Shown piece by piece: positions 9,001 to 15,577 of a stretch of 64,000 nucleotides of DNA. Position 1 is the stretch's first letter. Each line of letters starts with the position of its first letter. This stretch comes from Bacteroidota bacterium (GTDB lineage: Bacteria > Bacteroidota > Bacteroidia > Bacteroidales > JAAUTT01). The translations under genes and the position numbers were made by a program. The notes below the pieces were generated by a model, which had not been told where the DNA came from, made no database searches, and saw only the letters and a list, made by a program, of their open reading frames with translations. The stretch is taken from positions 1 through 64,000 of the forward strand of contig JAUZOO010000016.1 in assembly GCA_030706405.1 (NCBI GenBank), in the 5' to 3' direction.

Positions 9001-10677
9001 ATATAAAATATGCCATAATGAGATTGTTTTCTCTTCGGTTAAAAAGCCTTCGGGAACACTGTTCACTTTGGATAAGCGATTTAGAATTTGAGCCCGGGTT
9101 TCATTGCATGGATAAATCTTATCCTCAACATAGTTCCAACGGTACTTTTCGGCATCTTTTTTAAGATTAAAAGCTGGATACTTCAAAAAAGCCTTTTGGT
9201 CAATTTCTTTCCTTTCGTTAAGCCAATCGTATAATATAGTCCAGTCTTCTTCTGTTTTTAAGAAATCTTTAGTAACATTTACATCTGTTTCGACTTTCCC
9301 ATTCACCACTTTTTCTTTGGCATAAATCTTAAGGTTTTGAAGAAACTGCCATAATCTATATTCCTGAAATAATGGATGTGATTTGGCGATACATTTTAGT
9401 GGCTCTTCTTCTAATTTTCCTTCTTTCTTAAACCTGCGAACCTCGTACTGGCAATTGCTGATGAGCGATTTTTTGCTTTTCAGAGGGCGTTGATAAAAAA
9501 TAATATCATTTACAAACAGATGTATAAAATCTTTATTGCCGATACTCGCCCTGTGGCTGTCATTGTATTCATAAAGTTCCTCTAAGCAAGCTTTATATAA
9601 TTGGGGGTCGTTTAGCTCAGGATGAAATTCTTTTTGTTTTTCAAGAATGAGAATTAATTCTTCTTTGTAGAATTTACGTTCAATTGTCCTTACCAGTTTA
9701 CCTTTTATTTTCTGGTGTGGATTTTGAAGCAACGTGTCGTAAATGTAGCAGCCTACTGTTTTATGACTTTGGTCTATATCTGCTTCGGTTTTTTTCTTGA
9801 CTAATGTCCAGTCGTTTTCTTGAGGAGCCCTGAACGAACGTTTTTCTTTTCCTTCTTTATCCGTTTTCACATTTCCGTTTTCATCAATTTCGGTAGTGAC
9901 AATAAAATCTTTGGTCTTGCCCACCCAATCTAATGGAGTTTTGCTGTTACGTCGATAAATCCATCCATTTTCGAGTATAACATTGTACCATATTCCATCT
10001 TTACCCTTTCTATCGCCACTGTCTACAACCTCAATCACTTTTAAAGAGTAAAATTCAACTAGTCTGTTCTTACTCTCATTATCTTCTTCATCTTCTCCCC
10101 GTAATTGATAATAACCTCTTTTCTGATTAAAATTTAATAACAACCACGCGAGTTCTCCTTTTTCGATTTTAGCAGATAACGCCTTTTTGCGTAAGTAATA
10201 GATAGTCCAATCGTAAGGTATCTTTTTATCATTCTCAAAAAGTTGGGGCTGACTTTCTCTGAAATCGTTGACCATTTCCATAAACGATGTAAAAAAAATG
10301 AACTCGCCTTTTTCTGTTTCCGGATTATTTCGATAGGTTAATTTCGGTTCAGAGTCGTCCAAAAACTGTCCCGGATTCTTATCAAAATCAATAGAACTAC
10401 TATAATGAGAAGGAAGAAAGCCCAAAATATTTAAAATCCTGAGTAATCGTTCGCGTCGCAGAAGATTTCGCTCCCGTAGTCGTCGGATTCCTCTAAATCC
10501 AGTTCTTTCTGCTGTCTGTGAAATAGAGTTACCACGGTCAAACTCTCCTAAAATATCCTGAGACATTGGAATAATTCTGCTTCCCAATCCTAGTATTTCT
10601 TTTTTTTCGTCAGTTTCATTTACCAGCGCCCAACCAATTGAGTTAGTTCCTAAATCAAGCCCAAGAGTTATCTTCAT
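6070..10677 (-). CDS. cas9: Type II-C CRISPR endonuclease Cas9 (large Bacteroidota form)
   Basis: 1535-residue RNA-guided nuclease. RuvC-I is LGLDLGTNSIGWAL with D8. The arginine-rich bridge helix RGIRRLRERNLLRRERLLRI lies near 62-85 and is followed by a long recognition lobe. RuvC-II is IHIELGREM with E742. The HNH domain has H864 (EHIIPQS) and N878 (LSNKV), spaced 14 apart as in S. pyogenes Cas9. RuvC-III is DHRHHAMDAL with H1061 and D1064. About 430 residues of C-terminal PAM-interacting region follow. All catalytic residues are present, so it should cut. It is longer than Neisseria or Campylobacter type II-C enzymes but in the range of Bacteroidota ones. It looks more AT-rich than the ABC-F and rlmB genes, consistent with horizontal acquisition. 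The leader contains a 13-nt match to the presumed long-tracrRNA guide. Confidence 0.98.
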   Translation of the reverse strand: MKITLGLDLGTNSIGWALVNETDEKKEILGLGSRIIPMSQDILGEFDRGNSISQTAERTGFRGIRRLRERNLLRRERLLRILNILGFLPSHYSSSIDFDKNPGQFLDDSEPKLTYRNNPETEKGEFIFFTSFMEMVNDFRESQPQLFENDKKIPYDWTIYYLRKKALSAKIEKGELAWLLLNFNQKRGYYQLRGEDEEDNESKNRLVEFYSLKVIEVVDSGDRKGKDGIWYNVILENGWIYRRNSKTPLDWVGKTKDFIVTTEIDENGNVKTDKEGKEKRSFRAPQENDWTLVKKKTEADIDQSHKTVGCYIYDTLLQNPHQKIKGKLVRTIERKFYKEELILILEKQKEFHPELNDPQLYKACLEELYEYNDSHRASIGNKDFIHLFVNDIIFYQRPLKSKKSLISNCQYEVRRFKKEGKLEEEPLKCIAKSHPLFQEYRLWQFLQNLKIYAKEKVVNGKVETDVNVTKDFLKTEEDWTILYDWLNERKEIDQKAFLKYPAFNLKKDAEKYRWNYVEDKIYPCNETRAQILNRLSKVNSVPEGFLTEEKTISLWHILYSVEDKVDIVKALKTFADKNNLGDDFVDNFKKFPPFKKDYGSYSAKAIKKLLSLMRRGKYWNEANIDVNTKERILKILNGEVDEKIRTQVREKAINFNTIEDFQNIPVWLACYIVYDRHSEAGDIKKWGTPTDIELYLREEFKQHSLRNPIVEQVITETLRVVSDIWKQYGNSEPDFFSEIHIELGREMKNPADKRKAMSDIVTENENTNLRIKALLSEMLNDDSIENVRPYSPSQQEILKIYEEGVLNSIDEIPDEILKIKKSAQPSKSELIRYKVWLDQGYCSPYTGEMIPLSKLFTPAYQIEHIIPQSRYFDDSLSNKVICEAEVNADKDNCTAYEYIKNNSGKKIELSFGKEVSILTLNAYEEHVKKSFAGNRSKMKKLLMEDIPDSFIARQMNDSRYISKVVKGLLSNIVRENDEQESTSKNVLSSNGSITTILKQDWGLNDIWNEIITPRFERLNSLTNSNNFGQWTNKAGKKVFQTEIPLELQKGFSKKRIDHRHHAMDALVIACATRNHINYLNNEYARPDKKEIRFDLRKKLRRIENVQIVRTVNGKQISKTISVAKEFIKPWDTFTQDSREALLSTVVSFKQNLRVINKTVNKYQKWQKDEEGNLKKILVTQTKGDSWAIRKPMHKDTVSGSITLRFKKVVLLSVAIDNVDMIVDKSLRAKIKELISNGDDKKKIQKYFKGHENKWNEKDVSKVEIYYYDSDNVASRVNLDDSFNAQRIESITDTGIQKILLKHLNQDKFQNQKDESGKIIPSESLAFSSDGIDDLNENILALNGNKFHQPITKVRTYEPKGKKFNVGVTGSKKSKFVEAAKGTNLFFAIYADENGKRICDTIPLNIVIENQKQGLSSVALTYIDPKNLKEYQLLFYLSPNDLVYVPTPEELEKPYLVNFRNLTKEQVNNIYKAVSSSGSQCFFVRHDIANTIVNKVEFSALNKMERSIEGVMIKDCCWKLKVNRLGEIVGVKGYQN

Positions 10678-10699
10678 GATATATTATTTTTTTATTTCA

Positions 10700-10712
10700 T
10701 TATACTGTACAA
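10700..10712 (-). promoter_or_regulatory. Candidate Cas9 self-target in the cas9 leader (13-nt seed match)
   Basis: On the minus strand this reads TTGTACAGTATAA, identical to 10862-10874 on the plus strand, which directly precedes the repeat-like copy at 10875. The match stops exactly at the repeat boundary, and bases 5' of it do not match, so only a PAM-proximal seed would pair. The 3' flank on the target is TGAAATAA; the PAM of this Cas9 is unknown. It lies 23 nt upstream of the cas9 ATG, where a bound but non-cutting Cas9 would block expression. An alternative is a pair of binding sites for an unknown repressor. Confidence 0.6.
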
Positions 10713-10861
10713 TTATAATAAAAATCTATATATTTGTATCAATTAAAATATGGAATAAATATATGTTCCAAACAGCCGTATCTGTTAAGAAGAACTCCAA
10801 AAACATATCTGAGAGTTGCACTTTTTTTTAATTAAACACCATGATTATATTGTATCATCTT

Positions 10862-10963
10862 TTGTACAGTATAAGTTGTGATTTGCTTCAAATTGTACTT
10901 CACACATGGTGTTTTTCTTTTTATTTAATTATATTTGCTTCTACAATTTGAAGCAAATCACAA
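10862..10963 (+). ncRNA. Candidate long-form tracrRNA 5' part: guide, repeat-like copy and loop
   Basis: A repeat-like copy starts at 10875 (GTTGTGATTTGCTTCAAATT). Its 10876-10897 segment is a perfect 22-bp inverted repeat of the anti-repeat 10942-10963, with a 44-nt loop. The array repeat itself pairs less well with the anti-repeat (one extra U and one G-U). A transcript starting near 10858-10862 would fold on itself like a natural single-guide RNA with a short guide. A near-consensus box, TATATTG, at 10846-10852 could give such a start, but it lacks one T and has no clear -33 element. Existence of the long form is inference. Confidence 0.55.
10930..10937 (+). promoter_or_regulatory. -7 box for short tracrRNA
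   Basis: TATATTTG matches TAnnTTTG exactly. A start about 5-8 nt downstream falls at 10942-10945, the first bases of the anti-repeat, which is where a short tracrRNA should begin. No clear TTTG occurs at the expected -33 position; the region there is T-rich. Confidence 0.55.
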
Positions 10964-11016
10964 TAAGGATTATTCCGTTGTGAAAACATTTAAGGCGGCG
11001 CAAGTCGCCTTTTCTT
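10942..11016 (+). ncRNA. tracrRNA (short form)
   Basis: The anti-repeat ACAATTTGAAGCAAATCACA pairs with the first 23 nt of the array repeat, leaving a one-base bulge and one G-U. It is followed by the Bacteroidota type II-C nexus-like stretch AAGGATTATTCC, the linker GTTGTGAAAAC and a GC-rich terminal hairpin. It is encoded on the + strand, divergent from cas9. The RNA directs crRNA maturation with RNase III and holds crRNA in Cas9. Boundaries are estimated from the promoter box and the terminator. Confidence 0.88.
10992..11016 (+). terminator. tracrRNA terminator hairpin with GCAA tetraloop
   Basis: AAGGCGGC (10992-10999) pairs with GTCGCCTT (11004-11011) around a GCAA loop, with one G-U pair, followed by TTCTTTT. 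Confidence 0.85.
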
Positions 11017-11351
11017 TTACCCCTCCCCTTTCATTTTTGTTGAAGTCAATTCTTTTCCCCGTTACTTCTAACAATAATTTTAGTCTCATTTCGCGATAAT
11101 AAATTATAACATAAAATTTTTGGCTTATCGGGCATAGCCCAATTTAACGCCATTACAGATAATCGTAAATGTTAGTTAAACAAAGCTCGACTACACTCTA
11201 AAAATAAATATTTTAAGCTCAAGCACATAATTAATGTCGATAATTTTTAAGACAATTTATGAACAGGTTTTAAAACCTGTCGGGGCTGAATCCTCCTCCT
11301 CAACAATCCCCTAATTTATTTATCTTTGCCCCCTTAATATAGGGTTTAGAA
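11017..11351. other. Gene-free spacer between tracrRNA and the ABC-F gene
   Basis: 335 nt without a gene. It contains an 18-bp perfect palindrome, ACAGGTTTTAAAACCTGT, at 11263-11280, a type of intergenic palindrome frequent in Bacteroidota, and the ABC-F promoter box. Nothing else is recognised. Confidence 0.6.
11321..11328 (+). promoter_or_regulatory. -7 box for the ABC-F gene
   Basis: TATCTTTG is a perfect TAnnTTTG box 23 nt upstream of the start codon. No TTTG is seen at -33. Confidence 0.5.
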
Positions 11352-13304
11352 ATGATTTCAGTTAATCAGCTTACGGTTCAGTTTGGAGGTGTTGACCTTT
11401 TTAAGGATGTGTCGTTCCTTATCAATCCTAAAGACAGGATTGGTTTGGTAGGAAAAAACGGGGCCGGAAAATCAACCATGTTGAAAATCCTTTGCGGGAT
11501 GCAGCAACCGCAATCGGGCGAGGTAATTATCCCCGACGAGGCCAAAATTGGCTATCTTCCGCAGCAGATGATTCATCAGGACGGGAAAACCGTAATCGAT
11601 GAAGCCCGCACCGCTTTCGACGAGGTTTTAAGTGTAGATAAACGCATCCACGAACTAAACCACGAGCTAAGCCTGCGCGAAGATTATGAAACACAGTCGT
11701 ACCTCGACCTGATCCACGAAATCTCGGAGCTCTCCGACCGTTTCCATATCCTTGGTGGGGCCAGCATTGACGAATCGCTCGAACAGACGCTTCTTGGACT
11801 CGGTTTCTCCATGTCCGATTTTCACCGCCAAACGAAAGAGTTCAGCGGAGGATGGCGCATGCGTATCGAACTTGCCAAAATCCTGCTTCGCCGTCCCAAC
11901 GTTTTATTGCTCGACGAGCCTACCAACCACCTCGACATCGAATCGATCCAATGGCTCGAAAACTATATCAAGGATTTCAGCGGGGCTGCGGTTATCATCT
12001 CGCACGATAAGGCTTTTCTCGACAACCTCACCACCCGCACCATCGAAATTTCGCTCGGAAAAATATACAATTACAAAGCGGCATATTCCGAATATGTTGA
12101 GCTTCGTAAGGAGCGCCGCGAACAACAGATGGCGGCCTACCTCAACCAGAAAAAGATGATTGAGGATACCGAAGATTTTATCGAACGTTTCCGTTACAAG
12201 GCCACTAAAGCCGTTCAGGTGCAGAGCCGCATTAAACAGCTCGACAAGGTGGAACGCCTCGAAGTTGACGAGGAAGACAACTCGGCCATCAACATTAAAT
12301 TTCCACCAGCTCCACGCTCGGGCACCATCGTGGTTGAAGCCAAAGAAGCCAGCAAACGGTATGGCGAAAAACTTATCCTCGACAACATCGACTTTGTAAT
12401 TGAACGGGGCGAAAAAGTAGCGTTTGTGGGTAAAAATGGCGAAGGGAAGTCGACTTTTTCCAAAATGATTATGGAAGAAATCGACTATACCGGTCATTGT
12501 AAAGTTGGGCACAACGTGTCCATCGGCTATTTTGCCCAAAATCAGGACGAGCTCATGGACGAGAACGCCACCGTTTTCGACACCATCGACCGCATTGCTG
12601 TGGGCGATATCCGCACTAAAATCCGCGACCTGCTTGGTGCATTCCTATTCCGGGGCGAGGAAGTAGACAAAAAGGTAAAGGTACTCTCCGGAGGCGAACG
12701 TTCGCGCCTGGCCATGGTTAAGCTATTGCTTCAACCTGTAAACCTGCTTATACTCGATGAGCCCACCAACCACCTGGATATGCGCTCGAAGGATATCCTG
12801 AAACAAGCCCTCCTGAATTTCGACGGTACGCTGATCTTGGTTTCGCACGACCGTGAATTTCTCGACGGACTGGTAGACAAGGTCTATGAATTCCGCGATC
12901 ACAAGATAAAACAACACCTGGGAGGTATTTACGAATTTCTTCAGAAACGCAAACTCGAAAACTTTGCCGAACTAGAACGAAAAACCAAACCTGCAACCGA
13001 ACAGGTAGAGAAAGAGGCTTCGGCTGTAAAGGTCGATTATCTCGAAAAGAAAGAGATGGACAAGGTTATCCGGAGAGTAAACCAACAGGTAGCCGCGGCC
13101 GAAAAGAAAATTGAAGAACTGGAAAAAGAACTCGACGACATTACTCACCTGCTTTCTAATCCCGATAAAATAGAAAAAGGTTCGGAAGAAAAGCTTTACA
13201 TACGCCATGGTGAAGTCGAAAAATTACTCGAACAGGAGATGTCAAACTGGGAACAGCTGAACACCGAACTGGAAGGGTTAAAAGAACAGCGTTTCCAGAA
13301 TTGA
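11352..13304 (+). CDS. ABC-F family ATPase (Uup-like)
   Basis: 650-residue soluble protein with two ABC ATPase domains and no membrane domain. Domain 1 has Walker A GKNGAGKS (about 34-42), signature FSGGWRMR and Walker B LLLDEPTNHLD (about 185). A charged linker follows (about 230-320). Domain 2 has Walker A GKNGEGKS (about 359), signature LSGGERSR and Walker B LLILDEPTNHLD (about 466). The C-terminal tail beyond about 550 is a charged coiled coil, as in Uup and YheS. ABC-F proteins act on ribosomes or on DNA branch structures rather than in transport; which one applies here cannot be told. The nearby rlmB gene has its own promoter box. Confidence 0.93.
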   Translation: MISVNQLTVQFGGVDLFKDVSFLINPKDRIGLVGKNGAGKSTMLKILCGMQQPQSGEVIIPDEAKIGYLPQQMIHQDGKTVIDEARTAFDEVLSVDKRIHELNHELSLREDYETQSYLDLIHEISELSDRFHILGGASIDESLEQTLLGLGFSMSDFHRQTKEFSGGWRMRIELAKILLRRPNVLLLDEPTNHLDIESIQWLENYIKDFSGAAVIISHDKAFLDNLTTRTIEISLGKIYNYKAAYSEYVELRKERREQQMAAYLNQKKMIEDTEDFIERFRYKATKAVQVQSRIKQLDKVERLEVDEEDNSAINIKFPPAPRSGTIVVEAKEASKRYGEKLILDNIDFVIERGEKVAFVGKNGEGKSTFSKMIMEEIDYTGHCKVGHNVSIGYFAQNQDELMDENATVFDTIDRIAVGDIRTKIRDLLGAFLFRGEEVDKKVKVLSGGERSRLAMVKLLLQPVNLLILDEPTNHLDMRSKDILKQALLNFDGTLILVSHDREFLDGLVDKVYEFRDHKIKQHLGGIYEFLQKRKLENFAELERKTKPATEQVEKEASAVKVDYLEKKEMDKVIRRVNQQVAAAEKKIEELEKELDDITHLLSNPDKIEKGSEEKLYIRHGEVEKLLEQEMSNWEQLNTELEGLKEQRFQN

Positions 13305-13325
13305 CAGAAACTTCATCAAAAAAAC

Positions 13326-13333
13326 TACCTTTG
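13326..13333 (+). promoter_or_regulatory. -7 box for rlmB
   Basis: TACCTTTG matches TAnnTTTG 29 nt before the TTG start; ATTG lies 22 nt upstream as a possible -33 element. It overlaps no gene. Confidence 0.5.
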
Positions 13334-13362
13334 CAGACAAAAACTTATAAAAATCAAGACCA

Positions 13363-14103
13363 TTGAGCCAGAATAACGATTTCATCTTTGGCATCCGTGC
13401 CATCCTCGAAGCCATCCGATCCGGAAAAGAAATTGACAAAGTATTGGTTCGCAAAGGACTGTCGGGTGAATTATTTCAGGAGTTGCTCACCGAGATGCGC
13501 GAATCAAAAATTCTGTTTCAACAGGTTCCCAACGAAAAGCTTGACCGCGTTACCCGCAAAAATCACCAAGGGGTTATCGCATTTATATCGCCCATCACCT
13601 ATCAAAATATCGAGGAAATTGTTCCTGCATTATACGAAAAGGGGAAAGTTCCGTTTATCCTCGTACTCGACAGCCTTACCGACGTTCGCAACATTGGGGC
13701 TATAGCCCGTACTGCCGAATGTGCAGGAGTTGATGCCATTATTGTTCCCGAAAAAGGATCGGCTCAGATTAACGGCGACGCTATCAAAACTTCGGCCGGA
13801 GCCTTGCATTATATCCCCGTTTGCCGGGTTAAAAGTCTGAATTCGACAGTTCGCTTTTTAAAAGAAAGTGGTATCCGTACCATTGCAGCAACCGAAAAAG
13901 CTTCCGACACCTATTTCAACGTTGACATGAAAGAGCCTCTGGCCCTGATTATGGGCGCCGAGGACACCGGAATAAGCCTCGAATTACTCCGCTCAGCCGA
14001 TCATCTTGTGCGTATCCCCATCTCCGGGCATATCGAATCGCTAAATGTATCAGCCGCCGCCTCGGTATTAATTTACGAAGCTGTAAAACAGCGGTTAGGA
14101 TAA
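13363..14103 (+). CDS. rlmB: 23S rRNA 2'-O-ribose methyltransferase (RlmB family)
   Basis: 246-residue SpoU/TrmH-type methyltransferase, probably modifying guanosine 2251 of 23S rRNA. The N-terminal substrate-binding domain (about 5-75, FIFGIRAILEAI) precedes a SPOUT domain. The SPOUT domain shows motif 1 NIGAIARTAE (N110, R115), motif 2 IMGAEDTGIS near 196 and motif 3 SLNVSAAASVLIYE near 223, which form the trefoil knot binding S-adenosylmethionine. The start codon is TTG, giving MSQNNDF; no better ATG lies upstream. It converges with murF across a long hairpin. Confidence 0.9.
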   Translation: MSQNNDFIFGIRAILEAIRSGKEIDKVLVRKGLSGELFQELLTEMRESKILFQQVPNEKLDRVTRKNHQGVIAFISPITYQNIEEIVPALYEKGKVPFILVLDSLTDVRNIGAIARTAECAGVDAIIVPEKGSAQINGDAIKTSAGALHYIPVCRVKSLNSTVRFLKESGIRTIAATEKASDTYFNVDMKEPLALIMGAEDTGISLELLRSADHLVRIPISGHIESLNVSAAASVLIYEAVKQRLG

Positions 14104-14141
14104 GGTTTCCTAAATCTTAGTCATCCCATTATAATCTTTTA

Positions 14142-14200
14142 ACAGGATTACAGAATTAACAGGACATACAACATAGATATGTCAAATTCTGTAATCCTGT
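14142..14200. terminator. Long nested hairpin between convergent rlmB and murF
   Basis: A perfect 16-bp stem (ACAGGATTACAGAATT at 14142-14157 with 14185-14200) encloses GACATA/TATGTC (14163-14168 with 14178-14183). The motif AACAGGATTACAGAATTAAC resembles a dispersed intergenic repeat of Bacteroidota. It probably terminates both genes, although T-runs are short. Confidence 0.65.
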
Positions 14201-14207
14201 CTATATA

Positions 14208-15515
14208 TTACAGTTTTCCTAACACTTTTTCCAACTGAATTCCTCGTGAGCCTTTAACCAGCACAAAACTTTGTCCAACAGGATTATCGTCAAGCCATTT
14301 GTTTAATTCATCAACGGTTAAAAAAGCTGTAAAACCATAATTCACCGACAACTCCTGGTACCATTTCCCGACCAATAAAACCTGTATATCAGCATATGTT
14401 GCCAAAATTTTCAGAATATTATCGTGCTCATTACGGGCTTCATCGCCAAGTTCGAGCATATCGCCAAGTATCACAACTTTTTTATCAGCCTTAATACTTG
14501 CAAAATTAAGGATAGCAGCCTCTGTACTCGAAGGATTGGCATTGTAGCAATCGAGCAATAACCGGTTCTTAGCGGTAATAGTAAGCTGCGAACGATTGTT
14601 TGTTGGCGTGTATTCCTCAATAGCTTTAGAAATAAGGCTTTCCGGGACGCCAAAATAAGTACCCACACAAACGGCTGCCAGAATATTCTCAAAATTATAA
14701 CTACCTACAAGTTTCGATTTAAGCTGAATCTTTTTAACACCGGCATCTGATTTAATTTCGGCATCACCTTCCAAAAACGGGTCGGACGAAACAACATGTC
14801 CCCGGCAAAGCTCTCCCGTCATTGCTCCATAGGAAACCTTTTTTACATCCATCTGACCTGCCAACCCTGCCAATAATTCATTATCGGAATTATAAAAAAC
14901 AATACCCTTATTCTCAACAAGGTAATCGTAGAGCTCCTTTTTCGTTTTAATTACTCCCTGAAACCCTCCAAAACCTTCCAGGTGAGCTTTCCCGATATTG
15001 GTAATGAGTCCAAAGTCCGGCTCTGCAATCTTGCATAATTGTTCTATTTCGTAAGGATGATTTGCCCCCATTTCCACAATACCGAACTCTGTATTAGCAT
15101 TCATCGAAAGAAGTGTCAGTGGCACGCCAATATGATTATTCAAATTGCCCTGAGTAGCCCAAAGCTTAAACTTACGTTCGAGTACACAACGGATTAATTC
15201 TTTGGTGGTAGTCTTTCCGTTAGTGCCGGTTATTCCCAAAATTGGAATACCTAACTGTCTACGATGATAATTGGCAAGTTGCTGTAGGGTTTCCAAAGAG
15301 TCTTTAACCAACACAGTACGCTCATCAACATAAAACTCCTCATTGTCAATGATTACGAGAGCTGCCCCATTTTGCAAAGCCTGGGCTGCAAAAGCATTTC
15401 CGTCAAAACGCTCTCCCCGCAGGGCTACATAAATAGTACCCGGCTTAACCTGCCTGGAATCGGTAATTATTGACGGGTACTTTAAAAAATATTGATAAAT
15501 AGTTTCTAATTCCAT
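14208..15515 (-). CDS. murF: UDP-N-acetylmuramoyl-tripeptide--D-Ala-D-Ala ligase
   Basis: 435-residue cytoplasmic Mur ligase that adds D-Ala-D-Ala to the UDP-MurNAc-tripeptide, the last soluble step of peptidoglycan precursor synthesis. The N-terminal domain begins with the MurF-type ITDSRQVKPGTIYVALRGERFDGN. The ATP-binding P-loop GTNGKTT is at 97-103. The central domain shows IVEMGANHPYEI and ITNIGKAHLEGFG; the C-terminal domain carries LLLDCYNANPSS and ILGDMLELGD. The length is normal. It lies downstream of gldJ on the same strand, but a strong hairpin separates them. The gldJ-murF neighbourhood recurs in Bacteroidota. Confidence 0.95.
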   Translation of the reverse strand: MELETIYQYFLKYPSIITDSRQVKPGTIYVALRGERFDGNAFAAQALQNGAALVIIDNEEFYVDERTVLVKDSLETLQQLANYHRRQLGIPILGITGTNGKTTTKELIRCVLERKFKLWATQGNLNNHIGVPLTLLSMNANTEFGIVEMGANHPYEIEQLCKIAEPDFGLITNIGKAHLEGFGGFQGVIKTKKELYDYLVENKGIVFYNSDNELLAGLAGQMDVKKVSYGAMTGELCRGHVVSSDPFLEGDAEIKSDAGVKKIQLKSKLVGSYNFENILAAVCVGTYFGVPESLISKAIEEYTPTNNRSQLTITAKNRLLLDCYNANPSSTEAAILNFASIKADKKVVILGDMLELGDEARNEHDNILKILATYADIQVLLVGKWYQELSVNYGFTAFLTVDELNKWLDDNPVGQSFVLVKGSRGIQLEKVLGKL

Positions 15516-15534
15516 AGTAAATTATATTCCAATA

Positions 15535-15559
15535 AAAAAGGGGCATTTAGCCCCTTTTT
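15535..15559 (-). terminator. Rho-independent terminator of gldJ
   Basis: A ten-base stem, AAAAAGGGGC with GCCCCTTTTT, around the loop ATTTA, lies 18 nt beyond the gldJ stop and 19 nt before the murF start. Confidence 0.8.
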
Positions 15560-15577
15560 ATAATCTTGAGTAATCTT

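Noticed and set aside
11904-12539. 211-residue antisense ORF inside the ABC-F gene
   Set aside because: Shadow of a real gene; the forward frame has full ABC motifs and the antisense product has none.
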